Source: DASYCK01 sp036500205
GTDB taxonomy: Bacteria; Myxococcota_A; Polyangia; Fen-1088
Direction of reading: 5' to 3'
NCBI GenBank assembly: GCA_036500205.1
Contig: DASYCK010000103.1
Location: forward strand, 3,255 to 67,254
Length of the DNA stretch: 64,000 nucleotides
Shown here: positions 24,119-32,602 of the stretch, in pieces
Numbering within the stretch: the stretch's first letter is position 1
How the letters are laid out: every line of letters starts with the position of its first letter
The notes under the pieces: generated by a model
Databases searched by the model: none
What the model was told of the DNA's origin: nothing
What the model saw: the letters and a program-made list of their open reading frames with translations, nothing else
Program-made: the position numbers and the translations under genes

Positions 24119-26866
24119 TCACTGCACATCGCCTTGCTCTCGAAACAGATCAACAATGGGCCACAAGGCCAATCTGTGCTCACGACTGTTCTGCAGCCGC
24201 GCTAGGTAGTCACTGAGGCCTAATGATCGGACCTGTGCATGCATGCCTAGACGCGCGGCGGCAAGGAATACAGACGCGTCCAATTCTCGCGGTCCAAACT
24301 GTAGGCATTTTTCAACCAGCGCCGCACATAATTCGGGCGCATCTTCAGCCGTCTTTGTCTCAAGCTGCACAAGACGTCGCCCGAGTGCGAGATAAAACTC
24401 TTCTCGACCGGCCCCGCGAACCGCAGTTACGTCGACGAAGTCGCTTGATCGTGCAAGGGCGCGCGCGGCACGCGCGAGCCCTATAGGCGCGACTAGTTCA
24501 GATCGCGTAGCAGCACTCGACAACGCGCTTCCGATCCGATTATCCGCCGGCACTGTCTCCGCCAGTCGGAGGGATGCAAAGGCCCAATTGTGAACAAGGA
24601 TGGGGTCTGGCCGGCTCCGCGGAGGAAACGAGAACGGTGCAAATATAAGCGGGTTGTTTTGCGCCGCCATCCAAAGATCGGAAATGCACACGACCAATCG
24701 ATCAATTGCACCTTCGTACCACGCCTCGTGTCGCGACATGACACTCCGCAATTTATCAACGCTCTCACTAAGCAAAAGAACACAGTCGTAAGCATATGGA
24801 AGCCCAGGACTTCGCGTTCCGTCTCCAGAGACTGATCGAAGGACCCGAATTAGACCATCGATCGCATCCTTGACTCCGTCATCCCCGGAAACCGTCGGGG
24901 CTAGTAAGAGAGCAAATATACTCTCAGTGACCCGCGTCGAGTTAATCTCAAGAACCCGACGTCTGACCTCGACAACTGGCGCCTGCATCTGCGCGACAAC
25001 CATGGGGTCTTGAAGAAGCGACGGGTTAAAATCATGGAGGTAAAAGAAAAGACGACCGTGTTCAGTTTCCTGCTCCAGTCCAAAGCGGATAATCTGCTCG
25101 AGAATCCTGTGCCCTAATTCTTCATCACGACCAGCACATCTCTTCACTGGATCTGAAATCAGAAAGCCAATTGCAGGCCTGACAAGAGGCCACATGTCTC
25201 TCGCCGGATCGGCAGCCCTAAGTATTTCCAGTACACGGCCAATAATTCGAAGTACGTCGCTCGAATCCAAAGAGTCTGCATATTCGGTTATCGCCTCAAG
25301 AGCAGACACGACCCCCCACATCGATTGATCGGTTTGCATTCTCTCATCGATGGCATCGACCACGAGCGCAGCGACATGCCGACGAAATTCTGGCCGTTTC
25401 TCCGCAAGTTCCTTGAGTGCGCGCAAGCTTCTTCTGCCCACGTCGACTTCGGACTCAAAAGACGCTGAGAACTGCTTTGCCAAAAGCGCCACGTAACTCC
25501 ACATTGCCACCGCGATTTCTTGTTTATCGAAAGCAATTCGCGTCGTCCATTCGCGAAACAGTTCGACGGCTACAAGTGCGCGCTCGCGTCTACACCCGGG
25601 AAATGCCTCGACCCGAGACATCACAAGAGTTACGCATTCATGGTCCACGTAAGAGTCAACAAGCTCGTCACTCCAATCGACACGGGAGACCGCGTCATGG
25701 TTCATCGCCTCAATCAAAAGACCGATCGCGAAACGAAATGAAACCGGATTTTTGTCTTTTGCAACTTGAGTCTTCAACTCGATGAGACTGCTTCTGGCGT
25801 AGTTAACCTTGGTAGTTCCCGCGTCAGCAGCAATTCCTAGTGCAAGTTGCCGTCGCAAGGCCGCCCAGTAACATCTGTTTGCTTCGCTATACTTTCCAGA
25901 CAACGTATAATGCAAAGCATCAACATCACTGTGACTATGACGCGAAAGAGGAGCACTCAAAATTGCAACGCGATTGTCGATAGCCTTAAATCCGTCAACG
26001 TCCGGATGCGACGCCACTACCAACGAATCCAGATCAGAATTTATCACACGGAGAGGATTCGAAAGCAGAGGCAATTTTCCGTCGCGGAGAACATCGTACG
26101 ACGGCCCCGGACCGTTTACGATGCGCAATGCTGTAGCTCGTGACTGCACGGCTAGAGTTCTCCAGGCATCAGAGAGTGACATCCACGCGGGTGCGGGCTT
26201 CCAGAATTCGAGTAATTTGCAGGTTTGACTATATCCCTCTAGTGCCCAATCCCATGCGTCGACGTCTGCGTAAAGATCTGCCATGTGTTTTGTCGCGATG
26301 GCGGCTGCCGGCATACCGATCTCTTGAAGCGTAACAACCGTGTCGAACGAGGCCCCTTCGGAAGGATGTGATCTCATAGCCTTTGTCGATGTAAATACAT
26401 TTAGAAATGCTTTTAGACTGGCTTGGAGTGGAAGACGCGAGGCCAAAATCCCATCGGCTAGAGTGGAGGGTGAGTTAAGATCAGACGACCCGAAGTCTGC
26501 AAGCCTTGTCGCCAGGAAGAACTGGGACATATTCTCATCCGACTTGCCGTCCGATATGCCGCCTGAAAATCCCGTCTGATCATTCTGCCAAACGATGCAA
26601 CGAACAAATTGCTGGAGCGAGCGGCCAATTTCGGAATCGACTGTTCGGTGGCGGATCATCCAAACATCATTCCAGGCGAACTCTCCAGCGTTACATTCCT
26701 CAAATAAAGTCGCGAGATCTAAGCGGCCGGAACTGGCGCGCGTAACGACAACAGAAAGAAGGTCTCGGAGTGCGACGGTCGACAGGAAGTGACGCAGAAC
26801 GAGCCAAATCATCCAATTTTCAGAGAAATCCATTGTTGTAGAATCGATTTCCGTTACTTCTGTCAC
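24119..26866 (-). CDS. large all-helical repeat-like protein, partner of nitrilase-like protein
   Basis: 915 residues with no recognised catalytic motif. Almost the whole chain reads as amphipathic helices: a TPR-like section around 185-260 ('AAAIATKHMADLYADVDAWDWALEGYSQTCKLLEFW'), then HEAT/ARM-like stretches ('VGRRSLRALKELAEKRPEFRRHVAALVVDAIDERM', 'LVIGRVLEILRAADPARDMWPLVRPAIGFLI' in spirit) to the C terminus. There is no signal peptide or membrane span. The ATG overlaps the stop of the nitrilase-like gene (ATGA), so the two products are probably made in fixed proportion and interact. Base composition and codon use are far less G+C-biased than in all neighbours, which indicates transfer. 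Scaffold, sensor or regulator are all possible; nothing in the sequence decides. Confidence 0.8.
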   Translation of the reverse strand: MTEVTEIDSTTMDFSENWMIWLVLRHFLSTVALRDLLSVVVTRASSGRLDLATLFEECNAGEFAWNDVWMIRHRTVDSEIGRSLQQFVRCIVWQNDQTGFSGGISDGKSDENMSQFFLATRLADFGSSDLNSPSTLADGILASRLPLQASLKAFLNVFTSTKAMRSHPSEGASFDTVVTLQEIGMPAAAIATKHMADLYADVDAWDWALEGYSQTCKLLEFWKPAPAWMSLSDAWRTLAVQSRATALRIVNGPGPSYDVLRDGKLPLLSNPLRVINSDLDSLVVASHPDVDGFKAIDNRVAILSAPLSRHSHSDVDALHYTLSGKYSEANRCYWAALRRQLALGIAADAGTTKVNYARSSLIELKTQVAKDKNPVSFRFAIGLLIEAMNHDAVSRVDWSDELVDSYVDHECVTLVMSRVEAFPGCRRERALVAVELFREWTTRIAFDKQEIAVAMWSYVALLAKQFSASFESEVDVGRRSLRALKELAEKRPEFRRHVAALVVDAIDERMQTDQSMWGVVSALEAITEYADSLDSSDVLRIIGRVLEILRAADPARDMWPLVRPAIGFLISDPVKRCAGRDEELGHRILEQIIRFGLEQETEHGRLFFYLHDFNPSLLQDPMVVAQMQAPVVEVRRRVLEINSTRVTESIFALLLAPTVSGDDGVKDAIDGLIRVLRSVSGDGTRSPGLPYAYDCVLLLSESVDKLRSVMSRHEAWYEGAIDRLVVCISDLWMAAQNNPLIFAPFSFPPRSRPDPILVHNWAFASLRLAETVPADNRIGSALSSAATRSELVAPIGLARAARALARSSDFVDVTAVRGAGREEFYLALGRRLVQLETKTAEDAPELCAALVEKCLQFGPRELDASVFLAAARLGMHAQVRSLGLSDYLARLQNSREHRLALWPIVDLFREQGDVQ

Positions 26867-28410
26867 CGGTCACCACGGGTTTCAAATCGGTATCGACCCG
26901 ACGGCTGATCCAGCAACAGAGAGTGTAAGTGGCAGCTTGTAATGCCCTGGACGCCGCGCCAGAAGTTGGCCTCGCGTGGAAGTCGCTGAAGGGTAAATGA
27001 AAACATAGTAGCGGCGACCGAGGACGGCTGTGAAACTGGGGAGATCGACACAATATGACCTAACGTCTCTCTCGCGGTTCTGGGTCTCTTTGCCTTTACG
27101 ATTTCCCAGTTGTTGTTACTTCCCATAGCGTCGCTGCTTTTTAGACGACCGAAATCGAATACTGTAGTTGACTCCGGAAATGGATCACTGGCTCTAAGTG
27201 GCAACGGTACATACGCCCCCGAGAGTCCGCCCGTGGGTCCTGTGGTGCCCGGAAAAGATGAGAAATTCGCCAACACAAACATTGCGTAACGATGCCTTGG
27301 TTCTTCTCTTGAAGAGCGTTCGAATGAATCGAGATAGCTTTGGTTCCAAAATGACGGGGGCCCATCGATTGCGTCGGCGACGCCGGCTTGTGGTGAGCAA
27401 AGCGCTACTGTCACAATATCAACGTGGTCGGGTGGCGAAGACCCAAAGCACGACGCTTCTGACGTAATAGCGTGAATCGGGCCGTCATTAGGACTCTCCC
27501 TGTCAAGTATCAACATGTCCGAACAAAGTAGAGGTTGTATCGTGATCGATAGTAGTCGCGCGTCTCGGGGCCGGAGAGTTACCAGCGAGAGCAGGTCGGC
27601 TTCCAGCATTTGCGCTTCTTCGCGGCGACTAAATTCCCACCGTGACCGAACATTCTTCGGATGAAGGCAGACTCGCGTTGCGCCGTCGGCGTCTTTGGTA
27701 AAGAAACAACCCAAGTTTATCAGCTCTTTTCGGTAAGAATTGTTTGACAGCCACTGACAAAATGGATCTAGGTCTGCCAGTATTATGCCGGCGATCTTCT
27801 TAATCCGATCAATCAACGATGTAAGTTCGGCGACTGAAAACATATGGGACTTTCCGCCGGAGGTTGGCCGGAGGCCAACGTGGATGCATCCCATCGGCGG
27901 AAACGTACTCATCGCGGCAAGGAATGCACAAAGACCTTCGCCAGGAAGAAAACCCTCGGGAAAGGTAATTAGATCAAATTGCTCGAACGGAAAAAATGAC
28001 CGTACCGGTTGCAGGGGATCCAGGAGACCTGGTTGGGGAGCCAACAAATAAGTGAGAGTCTCGTTGAAAATATCAGCATGCCGCTCCGGTGCCGACTCAG
28101 TGGGCTCGACGACGACGACGCGTTGAGTGAATCGGGTTCGAGTGACTGGCCAAGTCAGCCAGTTAGCTGGCGGGCGGCTAAGGGGGGAGGGCAGCGAAAA
28201 GCGATTTTGCTCGCTAGCGGAAGAGCCCCCTATCGACGTGGACTGGCAAGTTGGGGATTCCGGTTTCTCGCGAGAGAATATGTTTTTCAACCTGACGCAC
28301 CAGGCCAGTCCAGTCTTTGTGAATTTTGCTAGGCCCAAGATGATTCGTGCCGATTTGAATTGTGCCACGAACCGTCGGTCTTGAACATGGAGGCCGTCGC
28401 TATGCCCCAA
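26863..28410 (-). CDS. carbon-nitrogen hydrolase (nitrilase superfamily)-like protein
   Basis: 515 residues counted from a TTG at 28410; the true start is uncertain (a GTG lies 14 codons in). The central and C-terminal parts fit the nitrilase fold. The catalytic Glu is in 'FDLITFPEGFLP' (about E152), the Lys in 'CLHPKNVRSRWEF' (about K252), the Cys in 'QPLLCSDMLI' (about C296), and the typical ending is 'RYAMFVLANFSSFPGTTGPTGGLSGAYVPLP' (about 375-405). The first ~90 residues are basic and unassigned, and a C-terminal extension of about 110 residues follows. Nitrilase domains cut or form C-N bonds in small amides. They also occur fused to defence reverse transcriptases (DRT type 1); no reverse transcriptase is present here. 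Low G+C, coupled to the 915-residue gene. Confidence 0.72.
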   Translation of the reverse strand: MGHSDGLHVQDRRFVAQFKSARIILGLAKFTKTGLAWCVRLKNIFSREKPESPTCQSTSIGGSSASEQNRFSLPSPLSRPPANWLTWPVTRTRFTQRVVVVEPTESAPERHADIFNETLTYLLAPQPGLLDPLQPVRSFFPFEQFDLITFPEGFLPGEGLCAFLAAMSTFPPMGCIHVGLRPTSGGKSHMFSVAELTSLIDRIKKIAGIILADLDPFCQWLSNNSYRKELINLGCFFTKDADGATRVCLHPKNVRSRWEFSRREEAQMLEADLLSLVTLRPRDARLLSITIQPLLCSDMLILDRESPNDGPIHAITSEASCFGSSPPDHVDIVTVALCSPQAGVADAIDGPPSFWNQSYLDSFERSSREEPRHRYAMFVLANFSSFPGTTGPTGGLSGAYVPLPLRASDPFPESTTVFDFGRLKSSDAMGSNNNWEIVKAKRPRTARETLGHIVSISPVSQPSSVAATMFSFTLQRLPREANFWRGVQGITSCHLHSLLLDQPSGRYRFETRGDR

Positions 28411-28666
28411 TCAAGAGCGAACTGCCGAATGCCCTCTAAGTCTCTCAAAATAATTGGTGGGTTAGTTGATTGTGAAGCCGGCGGTCGGACGAAATCGACC
28501 AGTCCTTCGGGCTATTTCCTGATCCCCACCTTCTCGGGCGCCCCCGAGCGTCCCGACGAGTCTGCACATCGCGGTGTGTACAAATCGTTTGGGGCGGGTG
28601 TGTGAAAGACGTGCCCTCATGCGGTGTCGCCCATACGGGCAACGACGACGGCGCTAGCGCGCCAGG

Positions 28667-30325
28667 CTACGACAGCTTCGAGGGGGTCGTCACCGCACCC
28701 ACCGAGGCCGAGGCGACACCGCGGGCGTACTTCGCCATCACGCCGTACTTGTAGCGCGGCGCGGGCGCCTTCCAGCCGGCGCGCCGCGCTTCCAGATCGG
28801 CGGCGACGTCGATGCGACCGCTGTCGACGTCGAGCGTGATCAGGTCGCCGTCGCGCACGAAGGCGACCGGACCGCCCACCGCCGCCTCGGGCGCCAGGTG
28901 GCCCCCCATGAACCCGTGCGTGGCGCCCGAGAAGCGCCCGTCGGTCAGCAACACCACGCTGTCGCCCAGCCCCTGTCCGATGAGCGCGCCCGTTACCGCC
29001 AGCATCTCGCGCATGCCGGGCCCGCCCACGGGCCCCTCGTAGCGAATGATGACGACGTCGTCCGGCTTCACCTCGCGCGCCTGCACGGCGGCGAAGCACT
29101 GTTCCTCCGAGTCGTAGACGCGCGCCGGTCCCGTGTGGTGGCGGCGCTTGTGGCCCGCCAGCTTCACCACGCACCCCTCGGGCGCCAGCGACCCCTTCAA
29201 GATCGCCAGCCCGCCGTTGGGGCTCATCGGCCTGTCGATGGGACGCACCACCTCCTGACCAGCCGTCTCACGCGCCAGCTCGCCCTCTTCCTTCAGGCTG
29301 CGGCCGCTGACGGTCGGGCCGTCCTTCAGCAGGCACATGTCGAACAGCCGCTTCACGATCAGGCGCTGCCCGCCGGCGCGATCCAGATCGGCGGCCGTGA
29401 AGCGGCCGCCCGGCTTCATGTCGACGATGACCGGCGACCTCTCGGCGATGACGCCGAAGTCGTCGATGTTCAGCCTGATGCCAGCCTCGTGCGCGATGGC
29501 CAGCAGGTGCAGGACGGCGTTGGTCGAGCCGGCGCTGGACGCCACGCCGGCGATGGCGTTCTCGAACGCCGTGCGCGTGAGGAGCTTGCTGGGGCGCAGA
29601 TCGTCGGTGATCAGCTTCATGACGATCTGGCCGCACTGAAACGCCGCGTCGCCCTTGCGGGGATCGACGGCCGGGATGTCGTTCAACCCCATGGGCGACA
29701 GCCCCAGCAGCGCCGACGCCATCGACATCGTGTTGGCGGTGTACTGCCCGCCGCACGCGCCGGCGCCCGGACAGGCGACGTCCTCCAGACTGTGCAGATC
29801 GGCCTGGGTCATCTTGCCGGCGGCACAGGCGCCCACCGCCTCGAACACGTCCATGATGGTGACGTCCCGGTTCTGGAAGCGGCCGGGCATGATCGAGCCG
29901 CCGTACAGCATCAGCGACGGCACATCCATGCGCGCCAGCGCCATCAACGTCCCCGGGATCGTCTTGTCGCAGCCGGACAGCGCGACGACGCCGTCGCACA
30001 GGGCCCCCAGCACCGCCAGCTCGATCGAGTCGGCGATCACCTCGCGCGAGACCAGCGAGGCGCGCATCCCTTCGCTGCCCATGGAGATGCCGTCGGAGAC
30101 GACGATGGTGTTGAACTCGACCGGCGTGCCGCCGGCGGCGCGGATGCCCTCCTTGACCTTGTCGCCGAGGGTGCGCAGGTGCATGTTGCACGGGGTGACG
30201 TCGCTCCAGGTGTTGGCGAGCGCGACCAGCGGCTTCTCGAGATCGGCGTTGGTCAGTCCCGTGGCCTTCAGCATCGCGCGCGCCGGTGCGCGGTTGATGC
30301 CCTTCTTGATGGAATCGCTGCGCAT
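28667..30325 (-). CDS. ilvD: dihydroxy-acid dehydratase IlvD
   Basis: 552 residues from the ATG at 30325; the open frame extends far upstream but only as a shadow of murI. The Fe-S enzyme dehydrates 2,3-dihydroxy-isovalerate and -methylvalerate in valine, leucine and isoleucine synthesis. Conserved pieces are 'NTWSDVTPCNMHLRTLGDKVKEG', 'VSDGISMGSEGMRASLVSREVIADS', 'CDKTIPGTLMALARMDVPS', 'CPGAGACGGQYTANTMS' and 'TDGRFSGATHGFMGGHLAPEA', which hold the three Cys cluster ligands. It starts back-to-back with murI, with a 96 bp shared upstream region. Confidence 0.97.
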   Translation of the reverse strand: MRSDSIKKGINRAPARAMLKATGLTNADLEKPLVALANTWSDVTPCNMHLRTLGDKVKEGIRAAGGTPVEFNTIVVSDGISMGSEGMRASLVSREVIADSIELAVLGALCDGVVALSGCDKTIPGTLMALARMDVPSLMLYGGSIMPGRFQNRDVTIMDVFEAVGACAAGKMTQADLHSLEDVACPGAGACGGQYTANTMSMASALLGLSPMGLNDIPAVDPRKGDAAFQCGQIVMKLITDDLRPSKLLTRTAFENAIAGVASSAGSTNAVLHLLAIAHEAGIRLNIDDFGVIAERSPVIVDMKPGGRFTAADLDRAGGQRLIVKRLFDMCLLKDGPTVSGRSLKEEGELARETAGQEVVRPIDRPMSPNGGLAILKGSLAPEGCVVKLAGHKRRHHTGPARVYDSEEQCFAAVQAREVKPDDVVIIRYEGPVGGPGMREMLAVTGALIGQGLGDSVVLLTDGRFSGATHGFMGGHLAPEAAVGGPVAFVRDGDLITLDVDSGRIDVAADLEARRAGWKAPAPRYKYGVMAKYARGVASASVGAVTTPSKLS

Positions 30326-30421
30326 GGTCGTCGGAAAACAATGCGCACGGGGGGCCGGCTTTGGCAAGCAGCGCGGCGCGGGGCGCTCGACCGGTCCCCC
30401 GTTGCCCCGTAAAGTGCGCGG

Positions 30422-31303
30422 GTGATCGGCGTCTTCGACTCGGGCTTCGGCGGACTGACGGTGCTCGGCGAGCTGGCGCGCCAGCTGCCCGGCTACGACT
30501 ATCTGTATCTGGGCGACAGCGCGCGCTGTCCTTACGGCACCCGCAGCGCCGACGCCGTGCACGAGTTCACGCGCGAGGCGGTCGAATACCTGTTCGCCGA
30601 GGGGTGCCCGCTGGTGATCCTCGCTTGCAACACGGCGTCGGCGCGCGCGCTGCGCACCCTGCAGATGCGCCACCTGCCGCGGTTTCATCCCGATCGCCGC
30701 GTGCTCGGCGTGGTGCGACCGACCGTGGAGGCGATGGCCAATCTGCCGCCGGGCGCGCTGCCCGGGCAGACGCCCCCGTCCGCCGTCGAGGGGACGGTGG
30801 CGGTGCTTGGGACGCCAGGGACCATCGAGTCGGGCTCGTTTCGCATCGAGCTCGAGAAGCTGGCGCCACGCTTGCGCCTGGTGGAACGCGCCTGCCCCCT
30901 GTGGGTGCCGCTCGTCGAGGCGGGGGAGCTGACCGGCGCGGGGACCGACCACTTCATTCACAAGTACCTCGATTCGCTGTTCACCCCCGGCGATGGCGTC
31001 GCCGCGCCATCGACGCTCGCGCTCGCCTGCACACACTACCCGCTGCTGCTGTCCCCCATTCGCGCGGCGGTGCCAGCGAACGTGCGCATCCTGAACCAGG
31101 GGGAGATCGTGGCGCGCGGCCTCGCCGACTGGCTGAAGCGGCACCCCGAGATGGAGGCGCGCCTGTCACGTGGAGGCGAGCGACGATACGTCACCACCGA
31201 CGATCCGGTCTGGTTCGCGGCGCGCGGAGGGGCGATCCTGGGCGGCGCCATCACCGTCGAGAAGGTTCGCCTGCACCCGTTCGCGGCCGCAGGCACGGCG
31301 TGA
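30422..31303 (+). CDS. murI: glutamate racemase MurI
   Basis: 293 residues from a GTG. Supplies D-glutamate for peptidoglycan. 'VFDSGFGGLTVL', 'YLGDSARCPYGTRS', 'LVILACNTASA' (first catalytic Cys) and 'TLALACTHYPLL' (second catalytic Cys) are all present in the right order. A short insertion ('LPPGALPGQTPPSAVEG') follows 'GVVRPTVEAMANL' and makes the protein slightly longer than average. Divergent from ilvD. Confidence 0.96.
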   Translation: MIGVFDSGFGGLTVLGELARQLPGYDYLYLGDSARCPYGTRSADAVHEFTREAVEYLFAEGCPLVILACNTASARALRTLQMRHLPRFHPDRRVLGVVRPTVEAMANLPPGALPGQTPPSAVEGTVAVLGTPGTIESGSFRIELEKLAPRLRLVERACPLWVPLVEAGELTGAGTDHFIHKYLDSLFTPGDGVAAPSTLALACTHYPLLLSPIRAAVPANVRILNQGEIVARGLADWLKRHPEMEARLSRGGERRYVTTDDPVWFAARGGAILGGAITVEKVRLHPFAAAGTA

Positions 31304-31382
31304 CGAGACGCACCTCGGGGTCTCGCCTTACGCCTACGCCTCGGTCGACGCTGCTATAGTTCCGCCCGTGCGGTCCTGGTGC

Positions 31383-31826
31383 ATGGCAAGTCTGGCGGTG
31401 GCGCTCGGCACCGTAGCAACTATCGGTTGCAACGACGGCGTCGTCGGTCGCGCGGTGCCGAACGGCGCGGCCGGTGCCGCGGGTGGCATGGGTGGTGGCG
31501 CAGGTGGCTCGACCGGCAGCGCGGGAGCCGGGGGCGCCGCCAGTTGCCCACCGCCCGCTTCGCTGACCTGCCCGCCGACGCCGCCCAGCTTCGCCAACGA
31601 CATCGTCCCCATCCTCGATCGCAGCTGCAACGGCTGCCACGCCCCCAACGTGCCGAACGGGCCGTGGCCGCTGCAGGACTACGCGGACGTGGCCGCCTGG
31701 AAAGATCTGATCATCCCCGATCTCGAGGGATGCACGATGCCTCCGGCCGACAGCGGCGTGGCGTTCCTCGAATCGGAGCGCCAGCTCATCTTCTCCTGGC
31801 TCGTCTGCGGCAACCCGGACAACTGA
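31383..31826 (+). CDS. small c-type cytochrome-like lipoprotein
   Basis: 147 residues from the ATG at 31383 (an in-frame GTG at 31368 is an alternative). The signal ends 'VATIGCND', a plausible lipobox, followed by a Gly/Ala-rich flexible linker ('GAAGGMGGGAGGSTGSAGAGG', with each stretch short). The folded part contains a single CxxCH haem motif, 'RSCNGCHAP' (about 92-100), preceded by 'SFANDIVPILD' as in planctomycete-type cytochrome c domains. A distal Met ligand may be in 'GCTMPPADSG'. It probably transfers electrons in the periplasm. No partner oxidase or dehydrogenase gene is adjacent. Confidence 0.82.
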   Translation: MASLAVALGTVATIGCNDGVVGRAVPNGAAGAAGGMGGGAGGSTGSAGAGGAASCPPPASLTCPPTPPSFANDIVPILDRSCNGCHAPNVPNGPWPLQDYADVAAWKDLIIPDLEGCTMPPADSGVAFLESERQLIFSWLVCGNPDN

Positions 31827-31958
31827 TCGGGCCACGGTTTAGCAGGGTATGGCGGGGCGTTCGGGATGCGATATGGAAAACCTACTCGGGCGCCGTCGAT
31901 GCCTTCGTCATTAGACATCGTCCGTGGGCTGGGTCCGTTTGCATGATATGGTTCCAAC

Positions 31959-32387
31959 ATGGGCGCCCGAAAATATTCTGACACGGAGCGAGCTCTTCAT
32001 TACGCCTGTGCTCTTGGCAGGCTCACACTTGAGGAGACCAATGCGTTCCTGATCCGTGAGGGCCACAAGGAAATACCGAAGGGGACCTGGGGTTGGATCG
32101 TGAACGGATATGTTCCCCAGTTCGAGGGCGACCGGACACTCCTCGGAAAGGCCATCGTGGGCGTCTACACCCTTGGAGACCTGATGGCCATTGGCGTCGA
32201 CGATAGTCCGCACGAAGTACCAAAGGTCGACCGAGATGACGATACCTGTTCATGTGACCACGATAGATCTGAACACAACGGAAAGTCTGGACGGTGTGGC
32301 GGTGAAATAGTTACGGTCCGCAATCAGCACGGTGAATCTGAAGACGCAGAACCGTGTGACTGCGTCACTTTCACACTAGCGGAGTAA
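31959..32387 (+). CDS. small protein with C-terminal Cys/His cluster, unknown function
   Basis: 142 residues, no signal peptide. The N-terminal half is helical ('YSDTERALHYACALGRLTLEETNAFLIREGHKEI'). The C-terminal part has 'CSCDHDRSEHNGKSGRCGG' and then 'PCDCVTF', a CxCxH...H...C...CxC pattern like a compact zinc site seen in small proteins of actinobacteria and phages. Its base composition is lower in G+C than the genes on either side, and the stretch 31840-32400 contains nothing else. It may be a remnant or cargo of a mobile element; no integrase or recombinase is nearby. Confidence 0.6.
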   Translation: MGARKYSDTERALHYACALGRLTLEETNAFLIREGHKEIPKGTWGWIVNGYVPQFEGDRTLLGKAIVGVYTLGDLMAIGVDDSPHEVPKVDRDDDTCSCDHDRSEHNGKSGRCGGEIVTVRNQHGESEDAEPCDCVTFTLAE

Positions 32388-32602
32388 ACGGAGAGCATTC
32401 CTTCGCTCGCACGTTCTGTCGGGCGAGGTCTCACAAGTGGACGGAGAAGCTGCGCGCGGGCTGGGCGGAGATCGAGACATTGCCGGCGCCCTACGAGCGG
32501 CAGTCGCCAGCCACCGTCCGACCGAGGCCGCCGTGACGACCGCCGATGTCGTACGTAAGTCCAAGACACCGCCCGACGTCGGGCGACACTTCCAAGCGCG
32601 GG

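Noticed and set aside
24119..26866. 'LYADVDAWDW' in the 915-residue protein as a reverse-transcriptase YxDD-like site
   Set aside because: No other RT motifs are present, the residues are not YADD, and the segment fits a TPR-like helix pair. The partner's nitrilase domain alone does not make this a DRT system.
28898..30412. 504-codon plus-strand frame opposite ilvD
   Set aside because: Shadow of a certain housekeeping gene; low-complexity His/Arg/Gln/Ala translation.
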